From: Echinometra lucunter
Taxonomy: Eukaryota > Echinodermata > Echinoidea > Camarodonta > Echinometridae
Assembly: GCA_029962745.1 (NCBI GenBank)
Contig: CM057157.1
Coordinates: forward strand, 8,758,584-8,822,583
DNA length: 64,000 bases
Direction of reading: 5' to 3'
Shown here: one piece after another, positions 57,401-64,000 of the stretch
How the letters are laid out: every line of letters starts with the position of its first letter
Numbering within the stretch: the first letter of the stretch is position 1
Translations under genes and position numbers: made by a program
The notes under the pieces: generated by a model
What the model saw: the letters and a program-made list of their open reading frames with translations, nothing else
Databases searched by the model: none
Told to the model about the DNA's origin: nothing

Positions 57401-60400
57401 CGAGCAGTTGACGAGGCAGTGGGTGCACTTTATACATTAATACACGGATTCATTTCTAGTCTTAACTTTTCAGACATGAGTATTTTGCCCCTCACGTGAA
57501 AGTCGCCTCAAAAGTGCCAACCTTTCAGGTGAAAATGAGAAGAAAATCAACCACGCGTTTATTCAAGCATGGAGCCATTTCTATTGAATGCCGTCGGGTG
57601 AAGGATTTTCCTTTCAAGTAACAGGAATTCGGTCGCTAAAGTAGCAAATTTTGAAAATGACATTGCCTCGCAAAATGAGCCCTAACAACTAAACGCGTGA
57701 GTCATTTTACTGGAAAATAAATTTTCTTTTGAATATATTAAATTATTATCACCTTATGTCGTACATCTCCCTACAATTAAGGATCACAAGTGTTCCCTTC
57801 TTTTCGGGCCACCCCGTATAATTACAACGAAAAAAGTCATATTTGGCTTTTCTTTATTTGCAGGCAGTGCACAATATACATCTCCTAGTAATGATGATGG
57901 TGATAATGATGATGATGATGATTATAATGATGATTATGATGATAATAATAATAACAACAATAATGATAATTGGGTTTATTTACCCAGGGTGGTCACATCA
58001 GTATTACTAACACTCTTCCTACAGACCATGCAGTATGACACCAACAATGCCGAGTCCCCATTTAATTCACCTGGGTTGAGAGGGACAATGTCAGCGAAAG
58101 TTCTTGTCGAAGGATACATTGTATGCACCGAACGATGATTAAAACCAGCCTTCAGTAATGGTATTAAGTCTAGACAACAAAACTAATGCTATATCCACGG
58201 TAACAATTGTCTCTATTTCCACAGAGGGTTACACTGCCTGGACGTCCCAGTGTCGGTGCCCGTCGGGGTACTTCGGGCCCTTCTGTGAGGAATCTGCCGA
58301 ATCGTCTACAGCAGGTAATAAAGCCATTCCAGAAATTTCCAACATCGCCAGCTATAGTTCATGCATACCAATTCCATCCCCGGTGTTGTCACTCTATATT
58401 CAAAGGTGTAACCATCCTGATGATCGTTCGGCAACCCAGAATTTGACCCCTATGTTGCGGTGTTTCAAGTACATTTTCAGCCATTTCTACTCCTATTTGG
58501 CACAAAACGGATACAAATTGGCCTTTAAAAACACCCCTATTTTTCGCATTCCAAGTACACTTTTTGCAAACAGGGACCTAAATTTTTTTTTTTCCAATTT
58601 CGAGTAGAGGTCTACAAGCTCAAAAACAACCTTTTTCAACTTCGAGTACAAGCTCATGAAAACAACCCTTTTTCGAAATCGCGAACATGCTCAAAAAAGA
58701 CCCCCTTTTTACGCGAAATTTCGAACGATCATGCGTACACGAAGTCAATACAGAATGACAGCGCTGGGAATCCATCGCGATCCACCAACGATCATAACAA
58801 TATCCTTTAATTTCAAGCACATAAAATGATAATCTTAACGGAGAAATCCAATTTTTCCATTTTCTTTTGCATCACTTAACGAGAAATTAAAGATCAAGAT
58901 CATTTTCATCAATGCGACACGGGATGTGCAAGAACAGTACATTGTTGTCAATATCAAAATCAATCTTAAGGGGTTCTCTTCTTCGCACATGACTTGCTGA
59001 AGTATTAAGGAACAGTCGTTTCCTCTGAAGTGACTTTCCTACTACTACGTAAATCGACCAATCAATCAATGAATTCCAAAGAAAATTAATCATAACTTCT
59101 ATTCTCGTACGCATTTGATATATTTACGCCTTCTTAGATTTTGAAGTGGAGCAGATCTGCGAGGGCCAGGACGGTGAGCTGAGATGCCAAACGGGACAGC
59201 GTGTGGTCCGCATCGAATATGCTGCATACACGGTGAATGATAACACCACGTGTAATGACGGTACGAACTTTCTGCCAGCTGGTCGGACTTGTCTAGCTCC
59301 GACGTCCTTGCTGAAAACAGTAGATCAGTAAGTGAAAACACTATTAACTTAAAACAAACAAACAAACAAACAAACAAAAACAAAACGACAATTAACGTAA
59401 CAACCAGCAATCATTCAAAGAAAATGTAGCCGCGTAGCAGTTTTTGCAATTGATTGCTTGATTCAAATAGATGTTATCCTCTTTTTTTTTCTATGTAAGA
59501 AATTTATCAAACATTAAGCAGTATTAAGCAGTATCACGCAGAAAATGTAACTGGTGTAGAGCAGGTTTTGCTGTTGATTGCTTGATTCAAATAGATACTA
59601 TTCTCTTTTTTCTCTATAATTTATCAAGCATTAAGCAGTATTTCTTCAATCTACGATCACTTACCCCTTCAGGTTGAAGGTGAAAGTGGTTGCAGCAAGA
59701 TTTCCGAATAAAATTGTTTAAACAGTTAAAGGTATAAGGAATTTAAATTCAGGGGTCATTTAAATTCACACTTTATCAAAGAAGTATGTAATATTGTACC
59801 AATCACATTCGAACTTTACTTTGCTAACTTAAAATTAACCAGCACATACACCATATACCCATACCTGTTCATTAATGTACCATGGATCTCATAAAATTGG
59901 ACTCCTGGATGTAATATACCTTTAGCACCCACACACAGGGGCGGCGCTACAGGGGGCAGGGGGGCGACCGCCCCCTACGATTTTTCAAGTGACAAAAAAA
60001 GGGGGAGAAAAAGAAGAAAAAGAAGGAGAAAAAAGAAAGAGCAGTATAGGAAAAGAAAGGGTTGGATCATCTAACTATATAATACCCCTATTTTTTCATT
60101 TAAAGCGTAAATAAACTTGCCTATGGGTCATCTTGCCCCCTATCAAAATACCTTGGCGCCGCCCCTGCACACACACCACACCGTCACATACACCCTCAGA
60201 CATATGAACGTTTCATTTTTCACTATTATTCTCCACAGTTGTAGGGGAGAATTGCACTGCGACATTCCAGTAGTTAACAGTTTTTTTGACAACAACCCCT
60301 GCACTCCGAAGAAGCATTTGGACTTGCGATACCAGTGCGTGACCAGTAAGTGTGGGCTCAGCCCTTTATAGGTTATTCCTCACAACCCAATATTTCAGTT

Positions 60401-63146
60401 TTCCAGTCAGAAAACATATATCCACCGCAGGATGACTTACAGATCATTCTGGACCGATACAATTGCGTACAGTCGACACAAATGGGATACAAGGCTAGGA
60501 TTTAATCCCACTGGAGTCTGCAGAGTTTTAATATACCATCCCTGAAAAAAAAAAACGTATCTTGGTAAGAACCAAGATAAGGAGATGGGTACGTGTTAAA
60601 ACCAGTCTAATGAGAAAAAGGCTTTGGTAGACAGTTCAAAGGGGGAGGGATGTCAGTAGATCAATCTAACCGGGTAGGACCAATTTACTGACTTCACGCT
60701 TGACAGAAAATTGTCAAAAAGAGAAAAATGGAATAGTCCATGGGGCTCAAGAAGAAACACCATGCCGAAATTGATGGCGGATGAGCAAATGGAAGTATGA
60801 TAGGCTTAATTGGCGTACATGTATCTGTCAAGAACAGTTGCCCGTCTTGAAGGTTTCTAAAGGACATAAGAATAAAGCGAATAGAAATGCTGAATCATAA
60901 TGTGTGTGAAAGGAAAAACCCCGGGGGAAAACGGAATGTGGTTATTTCTATGGTGGCGCTGAAGTACGCTCGACAACAGGTCATGTGCGATGTGAATTTC
61001 GCATCCCAGGTCCTGAACTTTGCATCCCAAGTCGTGGAATTCACGACCCGCGGTGCGAAATTCAGGACTGGGATGCAAAGTTCGCGCCACGGATCCTGAA
61101 TTTCGCACCGCGGGTCGTGAATTTCACGACTTGGGATGCAAAGTTTGCGCCACGGGTCATGAATTTCGCATTGCGGGTCGTGAATTTTACGACTTGGGAT
61201 GCAAAGTTCAGGACCTGGGATGCGAAATTCACGTCGCACATGACCTGTTGTCGAGCGTACTTCAGGGCCACCATATATTTCTCCCTGTAGATGATCCTGC
61301 TGTTTACAACGCACCCTATCCCTCATCTCGAACCACACCTCCTACGAAGTACTGCAAAGAGAGGGTTTATGAGAACATAACCTATGTGATAACTCCAGAA
61401 AACACTACCATCTACACACCCTGCCCTCAAGGATATACAGGTAATTAAACCATTTATGTCACTCTGTTTGAAGTGAAAAGCAAAAGCTTAGCAAACACTC
61501 ATTTCTTCTAAATTTTCATACTAGCTGTGAACATGGTGAACAAAGAAAATCTCAGCGTTCCGTCAACACTTACTTTGTTGTTAAGGCCAAAAAATCCAAG
61601 AACATTTTGTAGAACTTTGACGTGTTCAACTACAAGACATTAAACATCAACAAGACTCAAACATCAGCAATGAGGTATGTCTCATTTTTATGTATTTCTT
61701 TCATCAACATGTGTCTTATTGAAATATATCAATCTATTATGTGTATTGTTTGCAACTTCACCGTGTAAATACCACGAATCTCCATTGCAAAATGAAGCGC
61801 ATGAACCTTATTACGCAATGGATTATAAAAATGATGTTCGTTCACTAAACGTGTTGTATTAAGGATATCCACAGTTACTTTTCGGAAATGGATAAGGCTA
61901 AACAATAATATCAAGTTTATGTTATTTGCATAGTTGTTAGTCAAGATTCTTCTAAAACTGACAACGAAGCATGAGCAAGATCACATGAAATGACATGATT
62001 TGAATGTCGTATCTAAAGTAAAACAACGTTCCTTGCTCATGGCTCGTCTGTTACCTGTATAATCAATAGGGAATGGCTAGGAAGCACCATGAGTTAATAA
62101 TACACGAGTCCTTTTAGCAATCAACTATCATGATTTGCCCACAGGACAAGTGACTTTCTCATGTTTAGAAGGCGGTATGTGGCAAGACAGTGGTCCAGAT
62201 AACTCGGGATGCGTCAAAAAAAGAGAAGCTTTAAAAATTGATGAGGTAATCACGAGGTATTTCTTAATTGTTTAGAAAAAAAGGAGAAAAATCATTTCGT
62301 TAGTGATATTATTGAAGCTTCTGTTTATCCTATTTGTCTTCGACCTATATGTCCCCTCCCCTCTTTCTCTTTTATGCTTCTTTAACATGTTTAAACACAT
62401 TGTCATGTTAGCCATTTTAAGGGTATGTTTTGGATTGTCTACCAGTGAAATGCCATTTTATGTGTGCTTATTTGATGTTATCATTTTTTTGTTATATCTT
62501 AATTATATATAGATGTGATTTTTGTACTCGCTTCTGTAAATCCACTGAGCCGCGCCACCTTCTTAAAATACGAAGTTTTTGTTATTCTGCCAATATTTCT
62601 GTCAAACAAAACAAAACACCCAAACATTGTAGGAGCTTATAAAAAGAATGAAAGGGGCACTCCTCACTGTCCATGAACAAAATCCAAAGTATTTTGTAAC
62701 AGACATACGTTACCGATAATATTTTACGATTTTAGTATTTCAGATGTCAATGACTTAGACGTAAAAGAGACAAATATCAAGAAAAATGACACTTGCAGTG
62801 TCAATCGCTTGTTGATTTTCTATTATACTTGGTAACGTATATGAACCCGCAAAATAACCAAATACTAGCTGTCGCGACATGTATCCGCTAGCAGACGTAA
62901 TTAAAGAAAAACAACAAAAAGTACGCTTCAATTACCTTTCAGGAAATTATGGCGGGACATAAAGAGGCCGTGGAGATAGCAGAAACCATTGAAAACCTTG
63001 TCACAGGAGGTACGGATAAGACAGATCTTCAAGATAATGAGGTCGTCGATCTCCTCACCAATCTCAACGATCTTCAAGTCAAGCAGCTTCAGGATTCGAA
63101 CGGAACTCAACAAGAGCGTATCAACACTGCGTCCAAGTTCGCGGAG
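54346..63146 (+). CDS. Adhesion G-protein-coupled receptor, extracellular part (gene span, 3' end outside window)
   Basis: Nine exons (54346-54432, 55427-55612, 56172-56354, 58225-58314, 59138-59327, 60239-60345, 61291-61440, 62145-62245, 62943-63146) splice in phase. With the candidate signal exon at 22556 the open frame is 446 codons. Domain order by residue: signal 1-17, EGF first half 18-42, C-type lectin 43-165, EGF second half 166-190, SUEL lectin about 199-294, HRM about 310-372, GAIN start from 379. HRM followed by GAIN defines an adhesion GPCR; the seven-helix part must lie to the right. SUEL plus HRM plus GAIN recalls latrophilin, but EGF and C-type lectin do not belong to vertebrate latrophilins, so no symbol is given. 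It probably acts at the cell surface as a sugar- or protein-sensing receptor. Confidence 0.88.
55140..55426 (+). promoter_or_regulatory. Very long polypyrimidine tract before the lectin exons
   Basis: About 280 bases upstream of the acceptor at 55426 are dominated by C and T (CTCTCTGTCT, TCTCCTTCCATCC and similar) with no AG-rich gap. Tracts of this kind bind polypyrimidine-tract splicing regulators in animals, so it may control use of the following exon. The effect is inferred. Confidence 0.5.
55427..55612 (+). CDS. Receptor exon 3: C-type lectin domain, N-terminal half
   Basis: Acceptor TTTCTCAG, donor GTAAGT, 186 nt, phase 1 to 1. Reads EGAYYLYVSYILTWAEANDY then CKKEGGGLVGFEDKAEEKF, the canonical start of a C-type lectin fold (Y-Y, W-x-x-A, C, L-V-x-F, E-x-x-F). 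An 18-base G-run begins about 24 bases after the donor; such runs can act as intronic splicing enhancers. Confidence 0.9.
56172..56354 (+). CDS. Receptor exon 4: C-type lectin domain, C-terminal half
   Basis: Reads TYWVSARYHGASSEWKWYPS, then GEDGDCMIYVKG and VQPCNATYNFICG. 183 nt, phase 1 to 1. With exon 3 it gives the four canonical lectin cysteines. The Ca2+/sugar motifs EPN or QPD and the WND box are not present, so classical calcium-dependent sugar binding is doubtful. The acceptor CGAACCAG has a short pyrimidine tract. The visible frame and the lectin fit make the boundary likely. Confidence 0.85.
56891..57816. mobile_element. TA-flanked TIR element in intron 4, with a SINE inside
   Basis: CAGGGGGGTCCAAAAAGAAC at the left and GTTCCCTTCTTTTCGGGCCA then CCCCG at the right, TA on both sides. 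Inner inverted segments include GCACTTTTGAGGCGACT (57186) with AGTCGCCTCAAAAGTGC (about 57502). No transposase. It resembles mariner-type non-autonomous elements. Confidence 0.7.
57336..57410 (-). mobile_element. tRNA-like SINE head inside the intron 4 element
   Basis: Minus strand: CTCGTGGCGCAGTGATTAAA (A box) and GTGTTCGAATCCCC (B box), tRNA-like spacing, no complete tRNA stem. Confidence 0.65.
57885..58135 (-). mobile_element. tRNA-SINE body with GAT/AAT tail
   Basis: On the plus strand GAT/AAT repeats are followed by TTTATTTACCCAGGGTGGTC and CATTTAATTCACCTGGGTTG, matching the body of the SINE at 27.7-27.9 kb (CATTTACACCTGGGCCGAG). Acceptor-like CTTCCTACAG at about 58022 lies in this SINE and is not an exon start. 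Confidence 0.55.
58225..58314 (+). CDS. Receptor exon 5: second half of an EGF-like domain
   Basis: Acceptor ATTTCCACAG, donor GTAATA, 90 nt, phase 1 to 1. Reads EGYTAWTSQCRCPSGYFGPF then CEE, the C-x-C-x2-GY-x4-C ending of an EGF module, then a short S/T/E linker. Alone it has only three cysteines; it completes the EGF begun in exon 2 if exons 3 and 4 are skipped. Confidence 0.88.
59138..59327 (+). CDS. Receptor exon 6: SUEL-type lectin domain, first part
   Basis: Acceptor CCTTCTTAG, donor GTAAGT, 190 nt, phase 1 to 2. Reads QICEGQDGELRCQTGQRVVR, then IEYAAYTVNDNTTCNDGTNF and LPAGRTCLAPTSLLKTVD, the start of a galactose/rhamnose-binding (sea-urchin-egg-lectin) domain. The usual YGR sugar-contact motif reads YTV, so ligand preference may differ. 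Confidence 0.9.
59430..59645. repeat. Two-copy repeat in intron 6
   Basis: GATTGCTTGATTCAAATAGA occurs at about 59452 and 59577, each followed by a T-run and TTTATCAA(A/G)CATTAAGCAG, giving units of about 90 bp, 125 bp apart. Confidence 0.8.
59936..60166. mobile_element. hAT-like MITE in intron 6
   Basis: CAGGGGCGGCGCTACAGGGG at the left, TTGGCGCCGCCCCTG at the right, flanks CCCACACA / CACACACA (7 of 8). Same family as 38.95 and 48.68 kb. It ends 72 bases before exon 7. Confidence 0.85.
60239..60345 (+). CDS. Receptor exon 7: SUEL-type lectin domain, second part
   Basis: Acceptor TCTCCACAG, donor GTAAGT, 107 nt, phase 2 to 1. Reads HCRGELHCDIPVVNSFFDNN then PCTPKKHLDLRYQCVT. The C-x-G-x3-C, F-x-D-x-PC and Y-x-C landmarks of the family are visible (NPC where DPC is usual). 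With exon 6 it supplies eight cysteines. Confidence 0.9.
60346..60948. other. Receptor intron 7, left part
   Basis: No exon or repeat was recognised before the foldback element. Confidence 0.4.
60949..61275. mobile_element. Foldback element ending 15 bases before exon 8
   Basis: The ends TATGGTGGCGCTGAAGTACG and CGTACTTCAGGGCCACCATA are inverse, arms about 80 bp. The centre repeats units such as GGGTCGTGAATTTCACGACT and TTGGGATGCAAAGTT in both orientations. The ORFs on both strands are by-products of the symmetry. Confidence 0.85.
61291..61440 (+). CDS. Receptor exon 8: linker and first part of HRM domain
   Basis: Acceptor TTCTCCCTGTAG, donor GTAATT, 150 nt, phase 1 to 1. A proline/threonine-rich linker (DPAVYNAPYPSSRTTPPTKY) leads into CKERVYENITYVITPENTT and PCPQGYTG, the start of a hormone-receptor domain as found before GAIN domains. 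Confidence 0.88.
62145..62245 (+). CDS. Receptor exon 9: second part of HRM domain
   Basis: Acceptor TTGCCCACAG, donor GTAATC, 101 nt, phase 1 to 0. Reads QVTFSCLEGGMWQDSGPDNS then GCVKKREALKIDE, with the C-x4-G-x-W and D-x-S-x-C pattern of the HRM domain. Confidence 0.88.
62943..63146 (+). CDS. Receptor exon 10: start of GAIN domain
   Basis: Acceptor TTACCTTTCAG, donor GTATTA, 204 nt, phase 0 to 0. A helical, charged stretch (EIMAGHKEAVEIAETIENLV, then VVDLLTNLNDL, then QERINTASKFAE) fits the alpha-helical subdomain A of the GAIN domain that carries autoproteolysis further downstream. The cleavage site is outside the window. Confidence 0.85.
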
Positions 63147-63267
63147 GTATTAATACGTAAAAATGGATTTTTAAAATGACTTTTTTTAATGTTCCCTCGC
63201 AAATTTTCCTCTTTCTCTTTATCTGGAACTAACTCTAACCTTCGACGTCCAAATATTTTTCATCTAG

Positions 63268-63291
63268 ATGAATGCATCAGCTAATGAACTG
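63268..63291 (+). CDS. Possible 24-nt microexon of the GAIN domain
   Basis: After TTTTTCATCTAG the sequence reads MNASANEL before a weak donor (gtgatt). It is phase 0 to 0, and KFAE-MNASANEL resembles the helix that continues GAIN subdomain A (F-x-E-x-A-S-N-L-L). An overlapping alternative exon (63309-63416, donor gtaact) is also open but less like the family. Confidence 0.22.
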
Positions 63292-63535
63292 GTGATTAGT
63301 TTCTTTAGCTAAATATGAAGGACTTTAAAAAAATTTCGATAGAATCTGAACTCGCTTATGGATATAATTTTCCTTCTTCTGTACGTCTGCATAATCATGG
63401 GCACTCATCATTTTGGGTAACTACATTCGGGTCAATGACCTCCTTTTGCACCCCGTGGATAATTATTTCAAATATACCTAGCTTAGACAAGTGAACATAT
63501 TAGTAAATATTATACTTAATCATGGATATTACCAT

Positions 63536-63708
63536 CAGGGCACCATTTCATGAAAGTTGTCAGCACTGACAAGTTGTCATGGTCTGAAAATTACCATAGT
63601 AACAGTCAATGACCAGTGCTTCTCAGCCAATCAAAACCAAGGATTTTACTGAAGTTTACAGACCATGACAACTTGTCAGTGCTGTTAACTTTCATGAAAT
63701 GGTGCCCT
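63536..63708. mobile_element. Palindromic MITE (CAGGGCACCATTTCATG family), copy 2
   Basis: Ends CAGGGCACCATTTCATGAAA and TTTCATGAAATGGTGCCCTG are inverse over at least 40 bp. Shares its centre (AACCAAGGATTTTACTGAA) with 43775-43937. Confidence 0.9.
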
Positions 63709-64000
63709 GGTTTGATGTTATCTGGTTATAGATAATTGATAGGAGAGAATATCTCCGAATATCTGCGGACCGAGAAACTGTTTATTTCGTTTCGGGGTGA
63801 CTCCTTCGTTCAAAACATGTTATAAAAACGTCTCAGACCAGTCTGATTTTCTGTCTAGTATCCATCAAGATGTGTTCCCTTGACGTGACAGAGGGAATAG
63901 TTTGGATCCTTCATGGAAAAAAAAAATGCAATGTGAGCTCCTCGAATGCTTTTTCCAAGTATATTTTATTTACTGTTTTGACGAGACAGTGGGTCTATTA

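Noticed and set aside
57875..58100. Exons after TTTATTTGCAG (57864) and CTTCCTACAG (58022) in intron 4
   Set aside because: The sequence is GAT repeat and SINE body; no cysteine pattern that would start a second EGF.
60857..61338. Overlapping ORFs of 70-147 codons on both strands
   Set aside because: Arise from the symmetric foldback element; only the part from 61291 is receptor coding.
63309..63416. 108-nt phase-0 exon after TTTCTTTAG
   Set aside because: Open and with a donor, but AT-driven codons and no convincing GAIN similarity; kept only as an alternative to the microexon.

Overview
The window is animal nuclear DNA: AT-rich, almost gene-free by length, with GT-AG introns, long microsatellites and many foldback transposons and tRNA-derived SINEs. 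An echinoderm (sea urchin-like) is the best guess. The reasons are an adhesion GPCR with lectin domains, a Ty3/gypsy relic with a sea-urchin-type gag zinc knuckle, and abundant short TIR elements. This assignment is an inference from gene content, not from a search. LEFT PART (1-16.5 kb, minus strand): a C2H2 zinc-finger locus. A four-exon model reads from a start codon at 16181 through short acidic exons at 13551-13453 and 12868-12767 into a large finger exon starting at 11719. All phases fit. The finger array is broken by a frameshift at about 10490, and its 3' end abuts a decayed Ty3/gypsy fragment (about 8206-10165) in the opposite orientation. A lone exon at 105-10, homologous to the 13.5 kb exon, shows that a second, paralogous gene lies to the left. 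A nested foldback element (2139-3690) and smaller inverted repeats fill the space between. MIDDLE (16.6-54 kb): no well-supported gene body. It holds LINE remnants (16.9-17.3 kb and two copies of a 460-bp LINE tail at 18.3 and 19.1 kb), a hAT-like element (17330-18114), a Tc1-like element with about 330-bp TIRs (37152-38443), a dispersed family of short hAT-like MITEs, several TA-flanked foldbacks, tRNA-SINEs, and microsatellites (GAA, AGC, AAT, ATC, GA, ATTT). Three weak gene hints lie here: a signal-peptide-like first exon at 22556, an Ig-like exon on the minus strand at 22457-22156, and a TATA-ORF-AATAAA unit at 33.67-34.04 kb. RIGHT PART (54.3 kb to the end, plus strand): the extracellular half of an adhesion G-protein-coupled receptor. 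Nine consecutive exons join in phase. In order they encode the first half of an EGF domain, a two-exon C-type lectin domain, the second half of an EGF domain, a SUEL/rhamnose-binding lectin domain (two exons), a hormone-receptor (HRM) domain (two exons) and the start of a GAIN domain; the gene runs off the right edge. The exon at 22556 fits in phase as the signal peptide, which would imply a 31.7-kb first intron. The main point of interest is that the C-type lectin exons sit inside the EGF module as a symmetric phase-1 pair. Skipping them keeps frame and brings the two EGF halves together, so the locus could make receptors with or without the lectin.
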